DNA of 64,000 nt from Paenibacillus etheri (GCF_001012825.1 NZ_LCZJ02000029.1:62001-126000); one strand, 5' to 3'. Shown: positions 10,496 through 18,894, numbered from the stretch's first letter. Notes: a model not told the origin generated them from the letters alone. Numbers and translations: made by a program.

Positions 10496-10754
10496 TTATC
10501 CACAGCTCTATACACAGGTTTCGTGTATAACTCCCTACTAAAAAAGCCCCTTAGGGGCTTTTTTTATGCGTTAAATCGGTATTTTCAATTCCCAGGAATT
10601 ATTATCCACCGAATTATCCACATTATCCACAATTCCCACAAGGTTTCATTGGTAACAAAAATGGTTATAACGGTGATTTAAAAAGAGCTGACATTGCTGA
10701 TTTTACGCACTTTTTACACAACTCAGACGGAATATGTGGATAACGTTGTCCACA
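10496..10754. promoter_or_regulatory. cluster of DnaA boxes
   Basis: Perfect TTATCCACA boxes lie at 10496-10504, 10614-10622 and 10623-10631, with a reverse copy (TGTGGATAA) at 10735-10743. One-mismatch versions lie at 10508-10516, 10522-10530 (reverse), 10602-10610 and 10746-10754. The region is non-coding, between the convergent ydiF and leuA-like genes. I recall a DnaA-binding cluster in the gcp-ydiF interval of B. subtilis, so a conserved titration site is plausible. It is not an origin as seen here: no dnaA/dnaN genes and no clear unwinding element. Confidence 0.8.
10541..10565 (+). terminator. ydiF terminator
   Basis: AAGCCCC/GGGGCTT stem with a two-base TA centre and a run of T. It sits inside the DnaA-box cluster. 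Confidence 0.9.
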
Positions 10755-10800
10755 ACTTGACAAAAGACGTAACTACTCCAAGAACCCCTCATTATATGCT

Positions 10801-10837
10801 AAAAAAGAACCCGCTATCTCTAAATCAGACAGCGGAC
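10801..10837 (-). terminator. terminator of the 2-isopropylmalate synthase gene
   Basis: On the minus strand, a CCGCTGTCT/AGATAGCGG stem is followed by TTCTTTTTT. It is the only exit signal after the gene. Confidence 0.85.
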
Positions 10838-10846
10838 CGATATATA

Positions 10847-12382
10847 TTAAACGATTTGTGTAGAGAGTAGCGCAGCATTACAGGCTGCAATATAGGCAAT
10901 TCCTGCTGCCATGATAATATCTTGATGCGTAGCTGTGCCTCTAAATTTAAGACCTTCCCATTCTACCATCACAGCCGCCTCCGCCTGGGCGTTCTCTCCA
11001 CTTCCGAGTGAATGCAGCTCAAGCCCCGCAAAATCTATGTCCTCCGAGATGCCTTGCCCAATAGCGGCGATAATGGCCTCAAGCGGACCATCACCAGTAC
11101 TGGTGTGAGAGGTTTCCTGTCCAGACTTCAAATGGCGAACTGTAACCGCGGCCACCCGGCGCTGGGCACTACCTGCCAATACTTGAACCTCACCCAGTTC
11201 ATAAACCTGAGCTTGCTGTCCGGTAGTACTGCTCACCATTTGCAGCAGTTGGTCATCACTGACAACCTTTTGACGGTCAGCGGTCTCTTTAAACGATTCA
11301 TACAATGCATCCAGCTCCGCAGGCTCCAGCGTAATGCCATACTTTGCCGCCCGGTCCTTCAGCGCATGTCTGCCAGAATGCTTGCCGAGAATGATCATGC
11401 TACGCGGGATGCCCAACCGTTCCGGATCCATAATCTCATAGGTGCTGCGATCCTTCAGCAAACCATCCTGATGAATCCCTGACTCGTGCTGGAAGGCATT
11501 TCTTCCGACGACTGGCTTGTTATAGGCGATTGGAAAATGCATCGCTCCGCTGATCAGCCGCGAAGTATCATACAGCTTATCGAGCACAATACCTGTTTCT
11601 GCTCCAATCGCATCCCCGCGAGTTTCGAGCGCCATCACAAGCTCCTCTAGCGCGCAGTTCCCGGTACGCTCGCCGACTCCGTTCACAGTGACTTCGATCT
11701 GTGTCGCGCCTCCATCAATTGCTGCCAGACTGTTGGCTACAGCCAGCCCCAAATCATTGTGACAGTGGGCACTATAGCTTACTTTGTCTCCACCTCTTGC
11801 ACCCAGCCGTACACGTCGGAACATTTCCCCATATTCATGTGGCAATGCGTAACCAACCGTATCGGGCAGATTGATAATAGAAGCCCCTTCCTCAATAACA
11901 GCTTCAACCATTTCAATCAAATCATCGATTCCTGTTCGCGCAGCATCCATCGCGGTGAATTCAACGACATCAGAGAATTGACGCGCATAAGCCGTCATCT
12001 CGCGGGCTTTGGCCACGACTTCAGCTCTGCTCATACGCAATTGATGCTGCAAATGAATATCAGAAGAGGAGATGAACAGGTGAATCCGCCGGCGTTCAGC
12101 ATCTTGGGTTGCCCGGACTGCCGCATCAATATCCCCTTTAACCGCCCGTGCAAAACCACAAATTTCCACATTTCGCACCTTTCGCGAAATCGTCTGTACT
12201 GCTGCAAAATCACCAGGGCTCGATATCGGAAATCCAGGTTCCATCACATCAACACCCAGATCTGCAAGCTTATAGGCCAGCAGTATTTTTTGCTCTGGAG
12301 TCAGGCTTGCACCCGGAGCCTGTTCGCCGTCTCGCAGAGTCGTATCGAAAATTTGTATACGTTTCTTTACTGGAATAATCAT
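10847..12382 (-). CDS. leuA: 2-isopropylmalate synthase
   Basis: Condenses acetyl-CoA with 2-oxoisovalerate, the first step committed to leucine. The 511-residue protein starts with the DRE-TIM motif FDTTLRDGEQAPGASL. It has the metal-binding HxH (AHCHNDLG), NGVGERTGN and HESGIHQDGLL. The C-terminal third matches the leucine-sensing regulatory domain, so feedback inhibition is likely. AGGAGG precedes the ATG. The gene stands alone, without leuBCD, and is controlled by two leucine T-boxes upstream, which supports the leucine call over homocitrate or citramalate synthase. It interrupts the ydiF-tsaD synteny known from Bacillus. A second, operon-borne leuA elsewhere in the genome is possible. 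Confidence 0.93.
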   Translation of the reverse strand: MIIPVKKRIQIFDTTLRDGEQAPGASLTPEQKILLAYKLADLGVDVMEPGFPISSPGDFAAVQTISRKVRNVEICGFARAVKGDIDAAVRATQDAERRRIHLFISSSDIHLQHQLRMSRAEVVAKAREMTAYARQFSDVVEFTAMDAARTGIDDLIEMVEAVIEEGASIINLPDTVGYALPHEYGEMFRRVRLGARGGDKVSYSAHCHNDLGLAVANSLAAIDGGATQIEVTVNGVGERTGNCALEELVMALETRGDAIGAETGIVLDKLYDTSRLISGAMHFPIAYNKPVVGRNAFQHESGIHQDGLLKDRSTYEIMDPERLGIPRSMIILGKHSGRHALKDRAAKYGITLEPAELDALYESFKETADRQKVVSDDQLLQMVSSTTGQQAQVYELGEVQVLAGSAQRRVAAVTVRHLKSGQETSHTSTGDGPLEAIIAAIGQGISEDIDFAGLELHSLGSGENAQAEAAVMVEWEGLKFRGTATHQDIIMAAGIAYIAACNAALLSTQIV

Positions 12383-12441
12383 CTGAATTCCTCCTGTTTT
12401 CCTCTTTTTTTGGATTCCTTACCTCTAGCCTATGCTTCAGC

Positions 12442-12541
12442 GCAGAACCACACGTCGACTTGTGGTCCTGCTAAATTCCCACCCACTGCTGCCGGCAGCT
12501 GATATGAATGAATCCTCTGCACAATTTGGAATGTGCAGAGG
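12442..12541 (-). other. two strong hairpins in the leuA leader
   Basis: Between the second T-box and leuA lie two perfect or near-perfect stems. CCTCTGCACA/TGTGCAGAGG (12514-12541) has ten base pairs. GCAGGACCACA/TGTGGTTCTGC (12442-12471) has eleven pairs including one G-U. Neither is followed by a U-run, so they are not ordinary terminators. They may stabilise or pause the leader RNA. Confidence 0.55.
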
Positions 12542-12594
12542 GTTCACTCTTGGCGTCTTATTAGCGTTGAGCACGTACCCGAACGCTTCTTAAA

Positions 12595-12900
12595 GAACGC
12601 AAAAACCCGCCGTCTCTAATAAAGAGACGACGGGTTACCCCTCCGCGGTACCACTCTTTTTGACGCATAGGCTATAAATATAATCAAGCCGTTAAGCTGC
12701 GTCCAGCTCTTCTTCCCGATCCATCCTGAGGATGTCAGGATATTCTTGAAAGGTCCGTTAACGGGGACAGCCGTAGGCAGCGTACTCTTCTTTCCGCCGC
12801 TCCGCTCCCGGGCGAGATTCAAGACATCCGGTGACTGCGTCGCACCACCCCGCAGCTCTCTGTTCACCGTCATTCTCTACTACTCCCGTTCTTAGCGTGT
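12595..12900 (-). promoter_or_regulatory. T-box leader 2 (leucine)
   Basis: This is the second T-box riboswitch on the minus strand. The T-box sequence AGAGTGGTACCGCG occupies 12644-12657. The terminator (GTCGTCTCTTTATTAGAGAC core and a T-run) spans 12601-12637. Stem I contains AGAGAGCTGCGGGGTGGTGC, the GNTG-type platform. The specifier context GAAT-CTC-GCCCGGGAGC puts codon CTC (Leu) at 12814-12816. Uncharged leucine tRNA should stabilise the antiterminator and allow leuA transcription. Confidence 0.9.
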
Positions 12901-12929
12901 ATTATATACATTACTCAACACTCTAAATC

Positions 12930-13258
12930 CATACAAAAAAGCCTGCCGTCTCATTCAAGAGACGACAGGCTGTTAACCTTCGCGGTACCACTCTTGTTGA
13001 TGCTCTGTACGGCTAATTTACTGCCGATTCCAATTGAACATCCACTCTACGGTCCAGTATGTTAGGTACTCGACCACCCTATCACGGAGGTTACCCGTAG
13101 ACGGTGTACGAACGTTCCGGCGACAATTGCCGGTAATGCTTCCACCGTTCCGCTCCCAGACGAGTTCAGGTCCCCTTCGACTGCGTCGCACCTACCCGCA
13201 GCTCTCTTATCCCAGAGTATCCTTACTACTTCCGTTCATAGCGTTTCCTTGTTTAATT
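12930..13258 (-). promoter_or_regulatory. T-box leader 1 (leucine)
   Basis: This is the first-transcribed T-box. AGAGTGGTACCGCG lies at 12981-12994. The terminator stem (CCTGTCGTCTC with GAGACGGCAGG, then seven T) lies at 12935-12971. Stem I contains AGAGAGCTGCGGGTAGGTGC, and the specifier context is GAA-CTC-GTCTGGGAGC with CTC (Leu) at 13162-13164. It closely parallels leader 2, so the pair looks like a duplication. Both must read through before leuA is made. Confidence 0.9.
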
Positions 13259-13264
13259 GAACTG

Positions 13265-13294
13265 ATTATACTCGTTAGCTCCAAATGATGTCAA
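13265..13294 (-). promoter_or_regulatory. sigma-A promoter of the T-box/leuA unit
   Basis: TTGACA (13289-13294), an 18-base spacer and a perfect TATAAT (13265-13270). The -35 box overlaps the tsaD stop codon. Confidence 0.8.
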
Positions 13295-14340
13295 TAGGCA
13301 GATACAGACCATTGTTCCAGTGAGAATCCAGGGTCTGCAACCATATCCAGCGGCGTTCCGCCATCATGCTGCCATTTCACGTATGCAGCTGCTCCAATCA
13401 TAGCTGCATTATCCGTGCAGTATACCGGAGGTGGAATAATAAGCTCAATGCCTTCCGCTTCGCAGCGTGAGATCAATGCTGAGCGCAGTCCAGCATTAGC
13501 TGCAACACCTCCGCACAACAGTAACTGCTTGGAGCTAGTAGCTTTAACAGCGCGTATCGCTTTTTCCACCAGCACCTCGACCACAGATTCTTGGAACCCG
13601 CGGGCAATGCCTGCCACATCTGGCGTAAGACCTTTCATCTTACTCTGATTCACAACGTTCAGCACAGCCGACTTTAGGCCACTGAAGCTGAAATCGTAAG
13701 AATCCGGCTCCAGCCATACTCTTGGCAACGGTACAACCTCAGTCGCCTCGCGAGCCAGACGATCTACATGAGGTCCACCAGGATAAGGGAATCCTAATGC
13801 CCGTGCCACTTTATCATAAGCTTCGCCTACTGCATCATCACGGGTACGTCCGATAATTCGAAACTCACCTTCCCGCTCCATATGAACTAGTTCAGTATGT
13901 CCACCGGACACCACTAGTGTCATGCATGGATACTGCAACTCTGCCACTAAACGGTTAGCATAAATATGTCCTGCAATATGATGTGTGCCAATCAGCGGCT
14001 TACCCCATGCAAGGGCAAGACTCTTGGCAGCGACTACCCCAACAAGTAAAGCCCCCACCAAACCTGGACCTTGCGTAACCGCCACCGCCGACAACTGATC
14101 TGGTGTAACCCCTGCTGTAGCGAGTGCTTCCTCTATCACCAGTGTAATTACTTCCACATGCTTACGGGAAGCTACTTCTGGTACCACGCCCCCGAAGGCG
14201 CGATGCGTCTCAATCTGACTCGAGATGATGTTGGATAACACTTCAGAGCCATTTTTGACCACAGCCACCGATGTTTCATCACAACTCGTCTCAATAGCAA
14301 GTATTAGTACAGGCTGAGCTGCGCCCGTTTCTGTCTTCAT
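13291..14340 (-). CDS. tsaD: tRNA N6-threonylcarbamoyladenosine transferase TsaD
   Basis: Transfers the threonylcarbamoyl group to A37 of ANN-decoding tRNAs, with TsaB and TsaE. The protein has 349 residues. Family motifs include ILAIETSCDETSVAVV, the metal-binding HHIAGHIYANR, SGGHTELV, YDFSFSGLKSAVLN and CGGVAANAGLR. The ATG at 14340 overlaps the rimI stop as ATGA and has GTGGAG upstream, so it is preferred over an in-frame codon 60 bases earlier. It is the last gene of the tsaE-tsaB-rimI-tsaD operon. Confidence 0.98.
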   Translation of the reverse strand: MKTETGAAQPVLILAIETSCDETSVAVVKNGSEVLSNIISSQIETHRAFGGVVPEVASRKHVEVITLVIEEALATAGVTPDQLSAVAVTQGPGLVGALLVGVVAAKSLALAWGKPLIGTHHIAGHIYANRLVAELQYPCMTLVVSGGHTELVHMEREGEFRIIGRTRDDAVGEAYDKVARALGFPYPGGPHVDRLAREATEVVPLPRVWLEPDSYDFSFSGLKSAVLNVVNQSKMKGLTPDVAGIARGFQESVVEVLVEKAIRAVKATSSKQLLLCGGVAANAGLRSALISRCEAEGIELIIPPPVYCTDNAAMIGAAAYVKWQHDGGTPLDMVADPGFSLEQWSVSAY

Positions 14341-14861
14341 TTCAACTCCACGCTTCCTTCCATATTGCCATGCTCCTCGTACTCTGGCAGATCCGCCCAC
14401 ATAATGAGCGCATCCTCGCGATTATCGGAATAATATCCTTTGCGTGTGCCAGCAGAACGAAAGCCTTTTTTACGATATAAATTCTGTGCTACCTCGTTCG
14501 ATACCCGTACCTCAAGTGTAATAGACTTCATACCTACATAAGACGCCGTATTCATCAGCTCTTCGAGTAAACGCTCGCCCCATTTACGTCCACGATAGGC
14601 TTCAAGCAAGGCTATATTCGTCACATGTGCCTCATCCACGATGGCCCACATACCGGCATAACCGATAATATGACCTGCCAGCTCCATAACCATATATTTT
14701 GCAAAATGATTATGTGTCAGCTCGTTTCGAAAAGCTTCCTCTGTCCAAGGCATCGTGAAGGCTTCCCGTTCAATGATAAGAATGTCAGGAATATCCGTAA
14801 GCTTCATCAAACGAAAAACAAGTTCAGCCTCTTGAGCTATCATTGATTCCGCTTCCGTCAT
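14337..14861 (-). CDS. rimI: ribosomal protein S18-alanine N-acetyltransferase family (GNAT)
   Basis: A 174-residue GNAT acetyltransferase. The acetyl-CoA site is seen as YRGRKWGERLLEELM (about residues 95-110) and the C-terminal NLYRKKGFRSAGTRKGYY is typical of RimI. It overlaps tsaB upstream and tsaD downstream by four bases each. That tight packing within the t6A operon is shared with other Firmicutes. The name follows that context; the true substrate could be another protein N-terminus. Confidence 0.93.
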   Translation of the reverse strand: MTEAESMIAQEAELVFRLMKLTDIPDILIIEREAFTMPWTEEAFRNELTHNHFAKYMVMELAGHIIGYAGMWAIVDEAHVTNIALLEAYRGRKWGERLLEELMNTASYVGMKSITLEVRVSNEVAQNLYRKKGFRSAGTRKGYYSDNREDALIMWADLPEYEEHGNMEGSVELK

Positions 14862-15691
14862 GGTTTCTTTAAGCCCCCTTCTCTGCTTAACCGCAGATTG
14901 GCCTCCGCTTCTGAGATCTGAGTATAGTTAGGGATCAAGCTATGGATATCATCTTTCTCTACGTGAAGCCGCGCTTCTCCAAGAAATCCCGTCCAGCGGC
15001 CTTCCATTTCATAAGGAACTGCAATAGAAACACCAAGATCCTTCAATGGACGAAGCGATTCCTCACTGCCATGAACTGCAGTCTCCCCAACAAACCAAAG
15101 AACAGCGGGCTTATTGCCCTCGGCTGACGCCTGTTCTAAACGTTCAACTAGGTACTCCACCCAGTCTGCCATCAGACGGATGGCATCAGGTTCAAGACGA
15201 ATAGGAGCACTATTTCCCTCTGCTGCGAAAAGTCCTGTATACACCTGTCCTCGGCGTGCATCCATTAGTGGAATGATCCAATCAGGTCCGTAGCCAATAT
15301 TGTCGTAAGTTTGTTCCGACTCTTTTGTCACGTTATTCTTGAGGGCTGTTTGATATCCGCCCCACGCCACTGCCTGTAGACTCGAAATACCGACTACTGG
15401 TACATCCCATGCCCATGCCAGCGTTTTGGCAGCGGTAACTGCGATACGCGTCCCCGTATACGATCCAGGACCCACACCAACAGAAATCCCGCCCAGCATT
15501 GCAGCAGTAGTTCCTGTTGCTTGCAGCGCCTGCTCAATGATCGGCAGTAAATGCACCGAATGGTTCCGTTCACCGGAGGCATTTATTTCATGCAGTAGTT
15601 CCCCATTCTCTGTAACTGCCACGCCTAATACTGCAGTTGATGTATCCAGCGCTAAAAGCCGCTTGCGCGGCTCTGTATTCTGATTCGTCAT
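14858..15691 (-). CDS. tsaB: t6A biosynthesis protein TsaB
   Basis: A non-catalytic paralogue of TsaD that forms the scaffold of the TsaBDE complex. The 277 residues begin RLLALDTSTAVLGVAV after a short lead and include GGISVGVGPGSYTGTRI, both conserved. The metal-binding histidines of TsaD are absent, as expected. The ATG at 15691 with AAGGAAG upstream is chosen over an in-frame start 36 bases earlier that overlaps tsaE. Confidence 0.95.
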   Translation of the reverse strand: MTNQNTEPRKRLLALDTSTAVLGVAVTENGELLHEINASGERNHSVHLLPIIEQALQATGTTAAMLGGISVGVGPGSYTGTRIAVTAAKTLAWAWDVPVVGISSLQAVAWGGYQTALKNNVTKESEQTYDNIGYGPDWIIPLMDARRGQVYTGLFAAEGNSAPIRLEPDAIRLMADWVEYLVERLEQASAEGNKPAVLWFVGETAVHGSEESLRPLKDLGVSIAVPYEMEGRWTGFLGEARLHVEKDDIHSLIPNYTQISEAEANLRLSREGGLKKP

Positions 15692-15696
15692 CTTCC

Positions 15697-16179
15697 TTAA
15701 CCCCACTTCTGGATCAGCTGCCGGCAAAGCTCACCATACGGCTCCCCGATTCCGGTCACCGTAATCATTCTTTCATCCGGCCCGACTGTTTCGATGTATA
15801 TATGCATATGCCGCGGCGGCATTAAATCCGTAATAATACTGCTCCATTCCACCAAGCAGACCCCTTGTCCGTAGAAATACTCATCCAGACCAAGCTCGTC
15901 CGCTTCCTGAAGCGAAATCCGATACACATCCATATGATATAGCGGTAGACGGCCCTCGTATTCTTTAATAATTGTAAATGTAGGACTGTTTACGATCCCT
16001 TTTACTCCAAGATGACGAGCGTATCCTTGCGAGAATGCTGTTTTCCCTGCGCCCAAATCACCATCCAAACCGATAACCATCCCTGGCGTTGAAGCAGCAG
16101 CTAGAGCACCTGCAAGCAACCCCGTATCCTGGAGGCTGTGAGAACGGTAAGTGAACACCGTTTCGTCTATATTGTCCAA
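15697..16179 (-). CDS. tsaE: t6A biosynthesis ATPase TsaE
   Basis: A small P-loop ATPase required for turnover of the t6A complex. The 160-residue protein has Walker A GDLGAGKTAFSQG (about residue 40), the switch-like NSPTFTII and YHMDVYRI, and the family WSS motif in LVEWSSII. It is the first gene of the operon. In B. subtilis thiL precedes it; here sspH and its terminator are upstream instead. Confidence 0.97.
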   Translation of the reverse strand: MDNIDETVFTYRSHSLQDTGLLAGALAAASTPGMVIGLDGDLGAGKTAFSQGYARHLGVKGIVNSPTFTIIKEYEGRLPLYHMDVYRISLQEADELGLDEYFYGQGVCLVEWSSIITDLMPPRHMHIYIETVGPDERMITVTGIGEPYGELCRQLIQKWG

Positions 16180-16301
16180 CTACAACTACCACCTTTTAAA
16201 ATATACCTGCCAAAAACCATTACATTTAATTATATCGGTATGCTCCATCCACCGCAACAACTGACCCATTCATTCTGCTATGCCAGTAAGCCAGCAATAG
16301 A

Positions 16302-16345
16302 AAAAGAGACCTCTACGCAAAAATAAGCATAAAGAGTCTCTTTTA
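16302..16345 (-). terminator. sspH terminator
   Basis: AAAAGAGAC pairs with GTCTCTTTT, with further pairing inside. On the minus strand the second arm ends in a short T-run. Confidence 0.65.
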
Positions 16346-16389
16346 AAAATGTGTGATTTAGCTCATCTCACTCTTCGACCAAACCCCTG

Positions 16390-16575
16390 TTAATGTTCTT
16401 GCTCCTCTAACCGTTCAACGCCTACTGTATGCGTATTCGTTGGACGAGAGCCCACTTGAACCGTAGCCATACCATTCTGTGCATCCACATGCTCAATCCA
16501 TACAGGTTCTCCATCCAAATGTACACTCACTGTCTCTTTAGAAGCATAGATATCCTGTGCCCGTTTGATGTCCAC
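16390..16575 (-). CDS. sspH: H-type small acid-soluble spore protein
   Basis: A 61-residue protein that begins MDIKRAQDIYASKETVSVHL and contains GEPVWIEHVDAQNGMATVQV, the SspH pattern. Members coat or accompany the spore core and are made in the forespore under SigG. GGAGGAGAAC precedes the ATG. This gene is direct evidence of a spore-former. It is followed by its own terminator. Confidence 0.93.
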   Translation of the reverse strand: MDIKRAQDIYASKETVSVHLDGEPVWIEHVDAQNGMATVQVGSRPTNTHTVGVERLEEQEH

Positions 16576-16606
16576 AACTGTTCTCCTCCTTTATTTTTCC
16601 TAAAAA

Positions 16607-16777
16607 TCATGATTCTAATGGCGAAGTTTCTTCAAGGGTAGATTCCGCATCGAGCTTCTCCGAGTCCGAGACCTGGCTTGCTTCCGGAGAAGCAATAATA
16701 CTCTCCCAATCCACAACTGTTGCCGGAATATCCTGCTCGCTTAGTACATCGCTCCAATCATTACCTCTTGGTTCCAT
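16607..16777 (-). CDS. small acidic hypothetical protein
   Basis: A 56-residue open frame from ATG 16777 to TGA 16607, reading MEPRGNDWSDVLSEQDIP and so on. It is rich in Asp, Glu and Ser with two Trp residues and has no signal or membrane span. GGAGGAG lies about 13 bases upstream, with AAAGGA closer to the ATG. It is directly upstream of sspH in the same direction (31 bases), so the two could be co-transcribed in the spore. I recognise no family. Codon use looks normal for the neighbourhood. Confidence 0.55.
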   Translation of the reverse strand: MEPRGNDWSDVLSEQDIPATVVDWESIIASPEASQVSDSEKLDAESTLEETSPLES

Positions 16778-16917
16778 TCCTTTGTGTTCTCCTCCTCAGC
16801 TTTAAAGGCCTGATTATATATTTTCCCATGCTTCACAAAAAATGCACCCGGCTAGAAAAGCCTTTCCTGCTCATACTAACCCAAAGCAGACTACCTTAGA
16901 TCAGGAGGCGTTATTTG

Positions 16918-17886
16918 ATGCATACCGTTTGGAAAGGAGCCATCAGCTTCGGGCTAGTGCATGTTCCGGTTAAAATGTTCTCCGCTACGGAAGACAAGGA
17001 CATTTCTCTGCGTTATATCCATAAGGAATGCGGTAGCCCACTGTCGTATGTACGTAAATGTCCGGTGTGTGACAAAGAGGTGGCTTGGGAAGAAATCGGC
17101 AAGGGTTATGAATATGAAAAAGGGAAGTTTGTTCTATTCGACAAAGAGGAATTGGATCAATTGACCGACGAAAGCAGCAAAAGCATTACCATACTCGATT
17201 TTGTTGATCTGACGGAGATCGATCCAATTTATTTTCAAAAAACCTATTACTTATCCCCGGATCAGGCAGGGACAAATGCATATCGACTTCTTATGGAGGC
17301 TATGCGCCAAACTGGTAAAATTGGCATTGCCAAAATCTCGATTCGCTCCAAGAGCAGTCTGGCCGCGATTCGAGTGCTGGAGGATTGCCTCGCTATTGAG
17401 ACCATTTTTTATCCGGATGAAGTGCGACCGATTTCTCAAGTACCTGGTCTGCCCGAGGCAGGGACAGTGAATGACAAGGAGCTGGATATGGCCAAACTAC
17501 TGATTTCACAGCTATCCACGCCTTTTGATGCGGCAAAATATACCGATGATTATCGCCAGCGTATGCTTGATCTGATCTCACATAAAATTGCAGGCGAGGA
17601 ATTTCATATCGCTCCCGCTAAACAGGAAAGCAATGTGATTGATCTAATGGCTGCATTGCAGGCCAGTATTCAGGCTGTTCAGCATATCCCTACAGATCCG
17701 GGTCCTTCATTAGCAGGTACAAAGAAAACCAAGGCTAAAGCAGCTCCGGCTGCCAAAAGAAAAACATCCAAGACCAAAGCAGCAGCTGAACCTGACGATC
17801 AGCAAATCGAAGCTTCCGGGCCGATTCCAGTCATCGCACCAAAACCGAAACGTCGCAGTGCAAAAAGCAAAACAACCGTATCGTAG
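16918..17886 (+). CDS. ku: non-homologous end-joining protein Ku
   Basis: Bacterial Ku forms a ring that binds DNA double-strand ends and recruits the ligase. The 322-residue protein has MHTVWKGAISFGLVHVPVKM at the N-terminus, the C-x-V-C segment RKCPVCDKEV, and the core EIDPIYFQKTYYL. The last 60 residues are Lys/Ala/Pro-rich (KKTKAKAAPAAKRKT and similar), a non-specific DNA-binding tail common in Bacilli. AGGAGG precedes the ATG at 16918; a TTG one codon earlier is also possible. The ligase gene follows 12 bases later in the same operon. Confidence 0.97.
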   Translation: MHTVWKGAISFGLVHVPVKMFSATEDKDISLRYIHKECGSPLSYVRKCPVCDKEVAWEEIGKGYEYEKGKFVLFDKEELDQLTDESSKSITILDFVDLTEIDPIYFQKTYYLSPDQAGTNAYRLLMEAMRQTGKIGIAKISIRSKSSLAAIRVLEDCLAIETIFYPDEVRPISQVPGLPEAGTVNDKELDMAKLLISQLSTPFDAAKYTDDYRQRMLDLISHKIAGEEFHIAPAKQESNVIDLMAALQASIQAVQHIPTDPGPSLAGTKKTKAKAAPAAKRKTSKTKAAAEPDDQQIEASGPIPVIAPKPKRRSAKSKTTVS

Positions 17887-17898
17887 GAGGCTCTGCTC

Positions 17899-18846
17899 AT
17901 GAAGCTTCAGCCTATTGTTCCTTTTGAACCCATACTGGCTGGGCAGCTTCCAGCAGGCAACCAGTGGATCGCACAGATTAAATGGGATGGCGTTCGTATG
18001 TTGTCCTATTACGACGGAAGCACTACTCAGCTTATTAACAGACGTGGCAACTATCGTACAGCGCAATATCCTGAGCTTACTGATGTATCTGCTTACTGCA
18101 AGGCGGATTCCGTTATTCTTGATGGTGAAATCATTGCGCTCAAGGACGGCAAGCCCTCATTTCACGAGGTGATGCGAAGGGACAGCTTAAAGAATGGCTC
18201 CACCATTTCCGTCGTTAGGCATCAGGTTCCTGTCATTTATATGATTTTTGATATTTTGTTATACAATGGCCAATCGACGATAGATCAACCTTTATTCTCG
18301 CGGCAGCAGTTGTTAAGCGATATTCTGCTGCCGCATCCTCATGTACAGGCCGTACCCAGTTATACCGATCCCACAGAATTGTTCGCCGCCGTACAGAGTC
18401 AGAGCTTGGAGGGAATCGTCTGCAAGGACATCAACAGTTCTTATGCTCCGGGTGGAAAAGATAAGCGCTGGCAGAAACGCAAAATCATTTCTGATATTAC
18501 GGCAGTAGCCGGGGGTGTAACGTTCCGTGATGGCATCGTCAACGCACTGCTTCTTGGGCTCTATGATGACAAAGGTAATTTGCATTACATCGGACATGCC
18601 GGGCCAGGAAAATTGACTGTACAGGATAAACGAGACTTAACTGCGGAGGTACATCATTTAAAAATAGATCAGATGCCCTTTGCAGCAGTTCCACAGCGAG
18701 GCAAGGGTGCTTTTTGGATAAAGCCGGAGCTCGTCTTCAAAGTCCATTTTCTAGAGTGGAATTCTTCAGGTACTCTTCGTCAGCCTGTTACTCAAGCTAG
18801 GGTAGATCTTCCTCCGCAGTCATGTACTCTGGAGCAAAAGGGATAA
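17899..18846 (+). CDS. ATP-dependent DNA ligase (LigD ligase-domain type)
   Basis: Seals breaks held by Ku. The 315-residue protein is a stand-alone ligase domain. The adenylation motif I is IKWDGVR with Lys28. Motif III is ILDGEIIAL, IIIa is YMIFDILLYNG, IV is LEGIVCKD and V is RWQKRKI. An OB-fold region follows (YIGHAGPGKL onward). It is translationally close to ku. In many Bacilli the ligase and polymerase domains are one LigD protein; here the polymerase is a separate gene at 22.6 kb. Confidence 0.95.
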   Translation: MKLQPIVPFEPILAGQLPAGNQWIAQIKWDGVRMLSYYDGSTTQLINRRGNYRTAQYPELTDVSAYCKADSVILDGEIIALKDGKPSFHEVMRRDSLKNGSTISVVRHQVPVIYMIFDILLYNGQSTIDQPLFSRQQLLSDILLPHPHVQAVPSYTDPTELFAAVQSQSLEGIVCKDINSSYAPGGKDKRWQKRKIISDITAVAGGVTFRDGIVNALLLGLYDDKGNLHYIGHAGPGKLTVQDKRDLTAEVHHLKIDQMPFAAVPQRGKGAFWIKPELVFKVHFLEWNSSGTLRQPVTQARVDLPPQSCTLEQKG

Positions 18847-18855
18847 CTCTCACCC

Positions 18856-18894
18856 AAAAAAACGTCCTCCCGAGTATATCGAGAGGACGTTTCT
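18856..18894. terminator. bidirectional terminator between the ligase gene and the secreted protein gene
   Basis: AAACGTCCTC pairs with GAGGACGTTT, with A/T runs on both sides. Confidence 0.9.

Noticed and set aside
10496-10754. Chromosomal origin of replication
   Set aside because: DnaA boxes are clustered, but no dnaA, dnaN, rpmH or gyrase genes and no clear AT-rich unwinding trio are present.
11759-12502. A 247-codon plus-strand frame opposite leuA
   Set aside because: Antisense shadow of the synthase gene; no ribosome site or family features.
12616-12873. An 85-codon minus-strand frame inside the leader
   Set aside because: It spans the T-box stem and antiterminator; the RNA structure explains the sequence.
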